A stretch of 64,000 nucleotides of DNA from Musa acuminata AAA Group (lineage: Eukaryota > Streptophyta > Magnoliopsida > Zingiberales > Musaceae), in NCBI RefSeq assembly GCF_036884655.1, contig NC_088342.1, positions 9,791,501-9,855,500 on the forward strand, in the 5' to 3' direction. The notes below the pieces were generated by a model. That model saw only the letters and a list, made by a program, of their open reading frames with translations, ran no database searches and had not been told where the DNA came from. This document shows, in pieces, positions 1 to 11,680 of the stretch (position 1 is its first letter; the number at the start of each line of letters is the position of its first letter). A program made the translations under genes and the position numbers.

Positions 1-585
1 TATTTTATTATAAAATAAATATTATATTATTATGGACGGACTCATAATATTCTAAACGAATAAAAACTTTTTGATCGTCAAAGAGATTTTATAGAAAATA
101 ATCCTTAGTCACAATCATATCATCTCCTCGAGAAGATTTTTTATATATATATTTTTCAACACGGCTAACTCATAAAACATATCGGAGCACATCAATTTTA
201 GCAATTTGTTACCATCATGTAATCCATAAATTTATGAATTTTGATGATCTTGTTTAAGCTCGAGCGAGTATTTACCAATTTATTATTTCCTGTCCCCCGA
301 CACCCATAAAAGACTTCATCGAGTGAAATGGCGGTAAGCCACAAAATTTATACATGCTTTCCCCGTTCCGATAGCAAACCTTCACCACCACTCTGTCCGT
401 GTTCACGCACCGCAGGTGACCGTACCCACCCACCCCCCCCCTCCCCAACCATTTGAGTGTTTACGACGGTTCCGTGACGGTTCTTCCCACGGTTGGGATC
501 AAGAACTCGACTCTCCCGTGGCGGCGACGCTGCGTCCGTTCGCAAGCTCGTGGAAGCGAACCGTATCCCGGAGACAGAGAGAGCC
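1..585. other. Upstream region of the RBR ligase gene
   Basis: The first ~400 bases are AT-rich with no coding signal on either strand. From about 400 the sequence turns GC-rich, with a C-run near 428-440, and this part probably holds the promoter and 5' leader of the E3 ligase. The reading frame of the first exon is open further upstream, but only through a TTG at 493, so the leader is taken as non-coding. Confidence 0.5.
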
Positions 586-3500
586 ATGTCCTCCTCCGCC
601 GTCAGATGGGTGCCGAAACCGAGACGGGAAGAACCCACGGCGACCTCCTCTGCATCCCAAACCTCGAACCCCACCCCAGATCCCGTCGGCCCCGTCCAAG
701 AATCAAGAATTGCGGTCGGATCCGATCGTGAACATCAGAGAGACGAATCCGGCGATCCATCCGCGATGGGTGCCACGGACGATCTCAAATATCTCGAAGC
801 AGCAATCGGGAGATTGGATGAGCTGAGGATTAGTGGAGAGGAACCCGAGTTATCGGAAGAACAGATACGGGTCAATGACCAGATGCAAGAGGATGAGGTA
901 ATTTCTTTGGACTTCTCTTCCTAGCTAAAGAATTCGTGACTTGTTGGTTGGATTAAGTTCTTGATAATTTGTGGTCCTTTTCTTGAACAATAATTCCGTG
1001 TAGGAACAAGAATGAGATGATCTGACCATTCTTGACATAGTTTAGGATGTGGGTGGGGATCTTATCAAGGAGGACTAATTGCTAGTTTGGGGGGAGAAAC
1101 TGGCGAAAATCATTACTTGCATGGTTGTATTACCAGTGGCAAGGTGAGATTGATAGCTTTTCACTTTGGTTCCCTTCGCTATTTTAGGCATCTTGAATAG
1201 CGACCTCACATTTGTTGTGTACGTTTTAAAGGCATTTTATAACCGTTGGTGGCTGGGTGGGGGGGGCAAAGTTACACAGTAAGAGGTGTCATGTGAAGAG
1301 TGGGAAAGGTATGTGCCTATATCTATGGAGTGGAAAGGGCTTTAAGGGCGTTGTTTGGGTCAAATTACCTCACGTTGCTCTGTCACTGCTTGACAAACGT
1401 AATGGGATGATCTCCATCTATCGTAACTTTCTTTCGAACTTTCTAGCACCTGCCAATGGCAAGGGGGTTCCTCAAGAAAATCATTTTGTGGTCACCTTCT
1501 AAATTTTGTGAAGATTATTTAGATGGCATGTCTATGTGATACTTGGTTTATTAATTATAAGAGAAGTAATCTTTGTCAAGTCTCTGGAATTTAGTTTACT
1601 ACTGGTGAAAACTGTATACAAAATTAGTTCGTATTCAATGTTGGCAAATTAGTGATGTTGTTCTTAAAGCGATTGTTTCACTGATGAAAACTGTCATTCA
1701 TAGTGGTGAGACTTTGTGTCTTGTGGTCACCAGAAAATAAGAAACTGACACTTCTTTAATCCAATTAGAAATTGTGAGCTTTATTGGACACTAGGGCAGC
1801 TGTTGTGGGGGCTTCTATGGGGACACTGAAAGCAAAAAAGGAACCTTTACTTTAATAATTCTCAAGATACCATCATTTTAGTAACTCAGTCCAAATTTGA
1901 AGAATACATGTCTTTTAAACACCGATATCAAGTGTTAATTTACTGGAACAGGAATCTCACATAAATATTAGTGGCAATAATGGCAGTAAGACCCACCATT
2001 TGCCTTGATTAGAGTTGCCTCTGCTAACCAAACATTAGCATTAAGCATGCAGCGTCTAGTATGTGGGTAAGAACATGCTTCTTAAGGGAAACACTTAGCA
2101 AGATCAGTGATTGTACTTGACTGGGTCACTAGAAATTGGTTTGAGATTTTTCATGGTCATCATTCTTGCTATATGCGCTGAACAACATCTCCTAAGTATG
2201 TAGCTCGATATATTTGGATTTTGAAAATAACAAAAAATGGTAATATCAAGACTTAGTAGTAATCGACATAGCAATGACTAGCTAGCTCCATGTTACAATG
2301 TCATTTGGCCTATGTCACATGATAAATTAGAAAATAATATCAGATTGGATGCCTGTTATGATGGATCCAAATGTATGAAGATCAGGTTTTTTAATTTGTT
2401 CGAGTCTAGGAAATCCTACATCATGCATTCCAATCTAGGAGTTATGTTTTTTAATTTGTTTGTCTAGTGATCCTATTATGATGCATTCCAGTCTAGGATG
2501 CGTCAAATTTTTAAATTTGTCTGAGGTTAGGAAATTTGTCTGTTGGATGTTGTATTTGTGTAGGTTTACTTCCTTTATCATTATCTAAAAGAATGATAAG
2601 ATAAGATCTTTAGTTAGTTCAAATTATTTTGAACTAATAGAAAATGGAATAAAGCCTGTCTCATCCAACCTCTGGGTGTTTTGTCCAGATTCTAGTTTTC
2701 TTCTTCCAATCCAGTCTCCTACTCCCTTGCCTTTTCACTTTTATTTCATTAAATTAGTTATCTCTTGCACTAGCATGTTATCTTAGACTTTTAAGATATA
2801 CTATACCAAAAAAGAGTGTGGAATTGCACTGCCACATTCACGTGAAACTTACTGGCCACAGGGTTTTAGTGAATAAGACCTCGGAAGCAAGATAATATTG
2901 CAATGCAGCCACCTTACAAGGTCTAGATTAACCTTGTCAAGAATCTGAAGCCATTGCTGTAAAGAACATCCAAGGCCCATAGCTTTTACATCACCTTGGA
3001 TTTTCCGTCTACCTTGTTCGTTGCAAACACACCACAGAACACTTAGTAGAAGAGCATCGGCCAACAACCTTACACATACACTCTGTCATATGCCTATACA
3101 TCAATTATTTTTTACAAAAACATCATATAACATTAAATAAATTATTGTTCCAGAGATTTATTTTAGAAGTGAGGGCTTCAAGTAGCAATTTTTACACATC
3201 TCACGTTGCAGACCTAGATAAGACCAATGCCTTTCATGCCTCCAGTGAGTTGGCTTTTGGGCTACATTGATTCATTGTGACAACTGGTAATGATGAGAGG
3301 CACTTTATTTACTAAAAGACCACAAAAGGGTTATCCACCATTTAACTTGTGATTAAGAGTGTAGTTGCTAGAAGAACTTCCTAGGAGGAAACAGAATGAA
3401 CAGTAAGTAATGGGAATAGGATTACTACCACAATGCTACATAAAGTGCGTGATGATGATTGCTCGTCTGTAGTTTGGACTTTCTACAAAATCATAAGTAA

Positions 3501-6500
3501 CAACCACAAACATATATAAATGATCAATAGGATATGTAAATCAGATGATAACTCAAGTACTTAAATGAGAAAAAAGAGGAAAGTAAGAAAGGCAAAAAAA
3601 AGAATATAATACTAACTTCGACGTGCACCAAATTGAATAGTTTCTTTAAAATTCTTTATGCTCTATGATGTTGATTCTAATGATAACCATCCCTCATTTG
3701 TTTTACATGAGCTCTCACTATATTTTACATGTAAATAGTTTCTTCAAAATTCTTTATGCAGTTAAACAGATATTTCCAAAGATGCAGTATTTGAGTTGTT
3801 TTTTGGTCTTATATAGCAAAATATTCTTTATCCATGGTTTGCATTATCGGTCTGTATCGGTGTATCAACCAACTGTTGGTATGGTACATACCAAGCTGTA
3901 TCGAGCCTATCGATACATGGTACACTAGGGTGTACCAACATACCACCCGTACCGATCCTCTATTGGACCGGTATGTACTGCTCGTACCGAGCGTTATACT
4001 TCAGTACATCAAACCTTGCTTTTATCAAAGAATTGAATAGCATTTGGAAGACGGACATAATCATTCTTGGCATAATGTGTGTTCATGAGAAAAGAAGTTA
4101 CTTAGGTTAAAATTTGTTTTTAGTCACAGTTGGTCTCTGATATGCAGGTGTTGGCTCTCGAAGCAATTTATGGGGACAATGTTTTGAGCTTTGATAAAAA
4201 AGAGGGTTTAAGATTTTTCCAGGTTTGTTTAATTAACACTGATCTTCTTGTGTGCAACTGTATAAACTATAACACTAGGTGGTTGATTACCTGATGTCTT
4301 TGGGGTAGGTACGCATGGAGTACGATCTCCCTGACTGCATCAATGTATCTGCAATGCTCCAATCGTCTACCACTAAGGTAAAATCTGGGTCCAGAAGTCT
4401 AAATGGGAGGACAAAAAGTGATGATTCTCATGAATTTTTGTACACTTTCAATGTTCAATATTTGCCTCCACTACTGTTGACGTGTTTACTGCCTAAATCA
4501 TATCCAAGTCATCGCCCCCCCTACTTTACCATCACAGTAGATTGGTTGAACTCCGAAAAAATTTCCAGTCTTTGTCATAAGCTGGATGCCATATGGATGG
4601 AGCAACCAGGACAAGAAATTACATATCAGTGGGTAGATTGGCTACAAAATTATTCTCTTTCTTACCTTGGGTTTGATAGTGGTGTAATGCTGGATCGATA
4701 TGACATGCAAGATGTGAAAGATATCCGTGCTGGTTTTGGAAATGCCCGACCGGATTTTATCATTTCCTCTATGATCAATTATGATCAGGAGAAACGCCAT
4801 CAATCTTTTCTTAACAATCTTCATCAGTGTATTATCTGCTTCACCGAGTATGCAGGTAAATTAATGTAGCTCCTTCCCTTGAATGTTATGATTTTTTTTA
4901 ACATCCAAAATGTATGCTTGTTTGGTAGTTTATATCCCATATATGAATTTAAATCCTTAAAAGTCCTATATGCTAGTTAATGCAGTAAGTTTAGTATTAT
5001 TCTGTTCAATGTGATTCTTGCGAGTGCATCTCCTAGTATTTCAGTTGTTCTACACATTCTTGGCTGTGCAAATTTTGGTCAGTATAATAATTGCCTTGTA
5101 GCTTTTCAATTGATAACCAAAAGATAAATGCATACTATTTCAAAATAGTCGTATAAGCTTCTTTTCTCACCCTCTCTTATGGGAACCTCCTAGACTCGTT
5201 GATCCAAAATTACAAATCTTTGAGCCCTGTGTCATGATTCATGCTGTACCAAAATTTTGCATTTGGTAAGATCTCAATTTTCATTTGAAGTCCCAATTGC
5301 TAATCAGTCTCTTCTATTTATCATGTTGAGGACTTAATATATCACGATTCGACCTGATGAGATAACTGATCCATTAACTTGAGTTTAGACCTTCTTGATA
5401 TAGAACTCAATCACAGCCATCTATTCAAAAGATCGTGATGCTGCTCCTAGGTAAGTTTCATTCCTATCTCACTTTATGGTAACCTATGGATGCCATTTTG
5501 TTTTTTAATTATTCAGCACTCATTTGTATTCTAATAGCTATGCTATATTTCATCCCTTACAATTGCTATATTGAACCACCATTAGTCCCTTATATTTCAT
5601 CTAAGTTAATAAACTATCACGCAGAGGGTTTGAACTGTGTAAATAACTTCTCTACCTCTAAGGTTAAGGCTGCATATATTAACCCTCGCAAGACCATGTA
5701 TTGGTGGGAGCTATCATGAACTGGGCTGTCCTTTAATGCTTGGCAGGGGAACTTGAATTGATAAATGTCCTCGCCTCCTCGATATATATAGCATAATAAG
5801 GATGGCTTCTGACAGGAAGCTGCCTATGATAAAAGCTTAGTAACAATACAGAACCAACCTCAAACATATCTTAAACTTCTCAAAAGAGTTAGATGCACTC
5901 TTTCCTATGAGATAACAAACAAGGATGTGAGAGATCGACCAGAAAAGCTTTATATGCTCTTCTTCTTGTGCATCTGTGTATCTACTTGTGATTAATATCC
6001 ATAAATAAGCTCCATGCAGCTCAAAACTAAGGTAGTCTTGTAAACGATTTGCCAGAGTGAATACTAGAGTGATAAGATCCTGTCATGCTTGGAGAAAAGC
6101 CTATCCACTATACATCTCTGTTTACTGCAAGATTGAAAGCTTGACTTGCCAAGCCTTTCAGTGTCTTTCTCATTATATTTACATATTATTCATATCAGTC
6201 TGATTCCTCTCGTACGAATTAGATGGTTAGGAATGTCCACTTCATTAGAACTTAGCCAACAGAACAGATTGCCCGCCAAGCTTCAGTAACAAATGACTGC
6301 TTGTAGAATTAGTTCATCATTTATATAGTCAGAATAGTACTACATTTCCTATTACAGAGAAGGGAAGACATGGTAAACTGAATTCCAAGTTAGTTTTGAT
6401 AATATTACTCAAAAGATCCAGTGACTCCAAGATGTATCCTTAAACCAGTCAATTAGACTCTTAGGTACTGTGTTTTTTTAATTGCTTACTCATGTACCTA

Positions 6501-9500
6501 TGCACAAACTTTGTCAATGGGCTTTCTCAATTTGTTTTTACCTTCTAATATCTAGTGTTCAGTTTTTCGGCATAGTTTCTTCTTACCACATGATATTTCA
6601 TCACTGCTGACACGTACTATTTTAATTGTACTTATCCTACTAATCAATAGATAGATACTGTTACATAATAGATTTGGTTTGATTTAAGGGGATCTAGAAG
6701 CTTCCCATGTGAACTATCAACTAGGATTACAATCAACTTCTTTATTAATGCAAAAAGGGAAAGAGCAATAGTTTAGTATGGCTTAGAGGCCTACAGTGAG
6801 TCATACATAGAAGGATACTCGTATTCTGTATTAATCATATTAGGATTCCAATGTAGTCTAGGATATCTTATTACATGAAAAACACATTAAAAATAATCCT
6901 ATTATTTTTATACTGCAGTATCCAGCATTTTGCAAGAGTTCCTGCATTGCTACAAGAACTGCTTTACTTTCCTTTATATTGTGATCCTGTTGCTTCTTGG
7001 GTTCACAGTCGTGTCCTAATTGACTTAGAATTAATGTCCTATAGTGCCTTGTCTTTTTTGGATCCTTCCTAATCAGTTTAGGAGTCTTCCGATTCTTCCC
7101 TATTGATGTCCACAAGTTACCTCCATTTGGACATAAGACGCCTTTGTCTCTTAACACATCAGTCTTATCCTAAATTTTAGTTGGTTATCATCTTTAACCT
7201 TACCATGGCAGAATTTTATAATAATTTCCTGCGATGCAGGACAGTATTTGTTGTTGTCACTTGTCAGAGTAAGTTTGCTTCTTTACGGTCTAGGCGACTA
7301 AGGTTCAAATTGCATAGACAAGCTCCTTGCTTGCAAGGGAAATACTACATATATTAACCCTCCTCATACTCTACATTGGTGGAAGTTCTGCCTTGTGCAA
7401 CGGATCAAACACTTTTTTTTCTATTACAAAAATAGGCTTGAAAAACTTGATAATGAAGATTTTGTTTTATTGATGATTTACCTACCATTTACTTTGAAGC
7501 AAAATTCCAATGTGAACAAGCATATTTACCTAATGACCAGATTTTTCCTAGGTACTTAAGAGTGAATGAACTACTTGAGTTCTAGGTCATTGCATTCTCA
7601 TCTAGACCATCAAGAATCTTAATGTTTCATAGAAACACCTCCTATTTGTCGGCCATGATACCAACCACTATTACAATTTAGCATTTTAACTTCACACACA
7701 AAAGATACATCATTTATATGTGTGATAATGGCTTGTGATGCTTTTTCTCTCTTTAAATGGTAATTTTTTTATCGAATTTGTTTTAGTTAGAAATACCTAT
7801 AGTCATATGTCTAGAACATGCCATAATGCCTCAGTTATTTAAGGTTAGCTACATGGATATTTTATCATCATTAAGTTATGTAAAAATACTATCCTTAGTT
7901 CAGTTATGAATACTTAAATCTTTATTTTTATGCATATATCTTATTATGTATAAATACTTTTTGTTTTGCATTCTTCTTAAAGATATCATCAATCAAAATG
8001 TTTTTGGTGCTATCAAGATTTTTCTCGCATTAAATACCCTTTTATGATCTTTTACATGCTTCATTAGGTACAAGTTTTATCAAACTTCCTTGTCAACATT
8101 TCTTTTGCTGGAAATGTTTGGAAACCTACTCCAATATGCATGTGATGGAGGGCACTGTAACCAAGTTGCTGTGTCCTACTGATAGATGTGGTGGTTTTGT
8201 TCCACCTGGTTTACTGAAACGACTACTTGGAAGTGAAGCCTATAAACGATGGGAATCATTAGTGTTGCAGAAGACATTGGACTCAATGACTGATGTAGCC
8301 TACTGTCCTAGATGTGAAACGGCATGCTTGGAAGATGAGGAGCATCATGCTCAGTGTTCAAAATGTTTCTTCAGCTTTTGCTCCCTTTGCAGAGAACGTC
8401 GTCATGTAGGAGTGGAGTGTATGACACTGGAAGTAAAGCTACAAATTTTGCAGGTACCAAATGCAGCAGGCTATTATTTGATTTTGCTGTATTACTAGAT
8501 AAATTCACGTGTGATCTAAGTTGTATCATGTTACATGTCGAAAATGGTTGAAAGCCAGTACAGAAACCTTTACCAAAAATCTTTCATAGAAATATTCATC
8601 TGGAGGATTTTTAGGTTCCTGTGGAGGTCGATTCCTGGACATATGCCTACTCTAAAGTTAAACTATTGCAACAAGAAATCTATGCAAGACATTTAGCAGC
8701 CATAATTCTCGCAATTTTTTCTTTTTTCTAATAGAAGTTAATTTGCAATATGGTGTAAGGTTGCACTTTTGCGATCTAGGAGATATGGTTTTGAGTCATG
8801 GAAATAACCTAGGAGGGGTAAGGTTGCGTATATTGATGCTTACCGAACCCCATGTTGGCAGGGGTCTTGTTCACCTAGACTAAAAAAGTTCCTGTCCAAT
8901 TGGTATTACATGAAATCGCAGACAAATTGGGGTTTAAGATTATTCACTGTCTGAGTTGCAACAAAGGAAAATCTGTATGGAAAATCGACTATGGTATATG
9001 TTCTCTTCAGACAACAATAAGGTTTCCACTCTCTACAGGTTGCCAATCCTTCAACAAGATATGCAGCCCATGTTATTATCATGGCTTCCCAATAGTCACA
9101 CATTAAGAAATAAGAAAGTGAAGGGCTTATATATGACCTGTTCGATCTCTTACTGATGACCTGAAATTAAAATTTTCACATACAAGTTCTTAGACTGTTG
9201 GTAGGTTTATCAGGTCACAGTAAAGAGCATTGGGGCAATCATTGGCACCCCACATGGATTACCTATACAAATGTGTTGTGCCATATGGGAACATCTGGGA
9301 TTCTTTAGGGAAATATCTGACATCTAATGATGACATCACATCATTAGATCCACACAGGAAGTTGTGCTAGTAAGTTATGAGGGTTATTGTTGGAGAAAAT
9401 GATAATGGATTGCACTTGATATGGCTCTCAGGTTCCTGTGACTCGAGATTCTTGCCAACTGAGTCACGGGTTCATTTATCATCTGAAATAAGTTGGAGCG

Positions 9501-11215
9501 TGAGATATTGTTTTTTCTTCTACTTTGGTGGTGTAAAAAGAGGTTTGTGTGCACCATACAGGTAGGTACCTGAATTTATCTGAAAGAGAGGCCGGCATTC
9601 AACGCGTAGAATTTACTTGGTTTTGGTTTTGGTTTTTAGAATGGTTATTTTCCTAAAGAAGACCAACTCAGACCATTCATGGGTATTTTCTTATCCACAA
9701 TAGAAAGTTGGGTTTTTGCTATATTGACTCTGAAATTTTCTTATTTTGTGTGATGATAAATTTTCGGCAATCCCAATATAAAAATGTGTTGACTCTAGTT
9801 AAAAACTCATTTCTTCAATGATATATTTTTTTCTATAATGAGATTGTTTGGCATGTTTTTGTTCCAGGCACGTCAGAATTCATCTAATCTTTCACGAAAC
9901 CAGTTACACATGGAGCGTGAGATGATAAATGAGATCCTCAGTGTTAAGGAAGCCCTTCGTGATGCTAAGCAATGTCCGTCTTGCAAGATGGCAATCTCAA
10001 GGACTGAAGGATGTAACAAGATGGTGTGCCAGAACTGTGGGCAGTATTTCTGCTACCGCTGTAACAAGGCTATTGATGGTTATGACCATTTCAGGTGACT
10101 TAATTGTCGTAAATTAGGATGACTTACATGGTTATGCTTTGTGGTCAGTTCGAAACAGTGACAAAGTTGTTAATATCGTAGGGAAGGGTGTGAACTGTTC
10201 CCCCGTGAAGAGATTGAACGCTGGGAAATTCAGATGAATCCAAGGCAGGTGGTTGGCCAGATACGAGCTGAATTATATCCAAATGTTGGTCATCCATGTC
10301 CTACTTGTCGTCAAGTAAATCCAAAGGTGAGCCTAAGATTCAAGAGGGGGACATCTTGACTCTCTCCAAAGCAAGCAATCCTATTAAATACCTCTAACGT
10401 AGCAATGGTTTTTTTTTTTTTGTCTGTCCAGCTTTTCGCTGTGTGGTAGCTTTTTACTAGGAGATAAATCCATGATGTGCATGAAAAATATAATCATACT
10501 GCATGTGAGAAAATTAGTGATATAGTTTTTCACATCAGAGTTATTGCTTTGTTTTAACTTTTGATGCATTTTAAAACTTAAAAACTGTCATATTGATTAA
10601 TGCGGTTGAGCATATTCTTCCTGTTTTTGCATTCATTGGTAGTCAATGTAATTTGTACATTTGTAGAACAAGAAACTTGATTGCCGCATGTAAATAATCT
10701 ACCTACATGTTTCAGCTCCTGCTTCAAGACAGCTGTTGCTACGACGTCAGATGGGTTTCTGATGGCAGCTTTTTACACATGTTTATTACATTTACACCAT
10801 CATTTGTTGCTTAATCACCATGTCTAGGATCATGTTGCATCAATATGTGGTATAACCATCATGGTATCGTTGCTCTCATGCAGAACTCTCTACTCATTTT
10901 TATCAAATCACATGATCGAAGTTGCTCATTTTAGTTTAAACTAAGAAATTCTGCAATACGACCTCTGCATATTAATATTGGACTATTTCTTTTGAAGTCA
11001 CCTTTTCTCTTAATTCGGTATTTCATATTTTAACAAATCAACTGGTGATGATTTTTTTTTCTTGTCTATGAACAAATAAACAGGTTGGTAATAACAATCA
11101 CATCTTCTGCTGGGCTTGCCAAAAACACTACTGTGCAATGTGCCGGAAAACTGTGAGGAAAAGTTCCGAGCATTTTGGACCTAATCGATGCAAGCAACAC
11201 ACCTTGGATCCCTGA
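586..11215 (+). CDS. RWD-RBR E3 ubiquitin-protein ligase, RNF14-like (7 coding exons)
   Basis: Exons: 586-897, 4148-4222, 4309-4855, 8068-8453, 9868-10094, 10182-10326, 11084-11215 (607 aa). The start is the first ATG of the frame, in the context GAGCCATGTCC. An acidic N-terminus leads into an RWD domain (about residues 95-230, including [10 protein letters not shown] and the YDLPDCINV strand). RING1 begins with CIIC (303-306) at the end of exon 3 and continues across the 3.2 kb intron with CQHFFCWKC (320-328). The IBR follows (CPRC ... CSLC, about 391-429). RING2 has CPSC at 476 and a GCNKMVC motif whose Cys489 aligns with the catalytic cysteine of RBR ligases. The C-terminal exons add further Cys/His pairs (CPTC, CWAC, CAMC). 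In this family ubiquitin passes from the E2 to the RING2 cysteine and then to the substrate; RNF14 relatives act in the cytosol and nucleus. The substrate is unknown. The gene converges on the kinase-like gene downstream. Confidence 0.92.
2385..2535. repeat. Short imperfect tandem repeat in intron 1 of the RBR gene
   Basis: About three degenerate copies of a unit near 70 bp. Each contains a stretch like TTTTTAATTTGT, followed by a GTCTAGGA/GTTAGGA motif and, in two copies, ATGCATTCCA. The repeat lies inside the 3.2 kb first intron, where nothing else coding is seen. Confidence 0.5.
3835..4015. repeat. TACCGATAC-rich inverted repeat cluster in intron 1
   Basis: This stretch is dense in palindrome-related words built on GTATCG, CGATAC, GGTAC and GTACC, for example TGTATCGGTGTATC, CTATCGATACATGG and ACCGGTATGTACTG. 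It looks like a small non-autonomous foldback or satellite-derived repeat ending about 130 bases before exon 2 of the RBR gene. No family is assigned. Confidence 0.45.
5575..5745 (+). mobile_element. Au-like SINE (degenerate copy 1)
   Basis: A tRNA-derived SINE remnant in the intron 4856-8067. A box-B-like GGGTTTGAACTG sits near 5625. It is followed by the conserved 3' half recognisable from the plant Au SINE family: AAGGTTAAGGCTGCATA, then ATTAACCCT, TTGGTGGGAGC and an end resembling CTGGGCTGTCCTTTA. Assignment rests on the remembered 3' consensus of Au elements; the target-site duplication was not resolved. Confidence 0.6.
7275..7415 (+). mobile_element. Au-like SINE (degenerate copy 2)
   Basis: A second, more decayed copy in the same intron. 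It has AAGGTTCAAATTGC (box-B-like), then TACTACATATATTAACCCTCC, and ACATTGGTGGAAGTTCTGCC before CTTGTGCAACG. Word order matches copy 1 (box B, ATTAACCCT, TTGGTGGRAG). Confidence 0.5.
8765..8885 (+). mobile_element. Au-like SINE (degenerate copy 3)
   Basis: A third copy in the intron 8454-9867. GGTTTTGAGTCATGGAAATAA stands at the box-B position, followed by GGGGTAAGGTTGCGTATATTG, CCGAACCCCA, TTGGCAGGGGTCTTGTTCACC. This version keeps the GTAAGG(C/T)TGCGTA core best of the three. Confidence 0.55.
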
Positions 11216-11680
11216 TCTTGGTTGGTCCTTTTTGGACAAAGATCATGAGCATTTTTCAACCAAAGGCTTCTGAAAATAACTACAGAATAAAGAAAATCTC
11301 ATTAGTTTTTCAGTGTATTGAAAATGAGTTGTTCATTTGGGTGTTCGTTAAAATAATGGTGTCGTTAAAATACTACAGAATACTACACCTTGGATCTCAC
11401 TCAGCGGACTGTTAAAATTTTGTGCCTTGTGTGTCTATGAAGGCTGGCGTATCCACTGTTGTGTGTCTATGAAGCAAGTTAAAAATGTATACTGATTTAT
11501 GGCCGTGTGAGTCCAATTGACAACAAGCATGCCATCTTCGTAAAAAATGTCAGCTAATTTTTCCTCTTTTCCCGGTTTGGAGCTAAATTTCTTAACATCG
11601 GGAGAGACCATTCTGACTCGAAAACAAAACCAAAAAACATTGGCCATTTCGATAGTAGCCAACGATATACTGTACAAGGA
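11216..11680. other. Convergent intergenic region (3' ends of RBR and pseudokinase genes)
   Basis: The 465 bases separate two stop codons facing each other. No open frame or RNA gene is evident. A short GTGTCTATGAAG word occurs twice (about 11430 and 11463). The region presumably carries both 3' UTRs. Confidence 0.5.

Noticed and set aside
493..585. 31-residue N-terminal extension of the RBR protein
   Set aside because: It requires initiation at TTG; the first ATG of the frame is at 586.
1257..1502. 81-codon ORF in RBR intron 1
   Set aside because: It starts on GTG, has no family features and lies within an intron supported by in-frame flanking exons.
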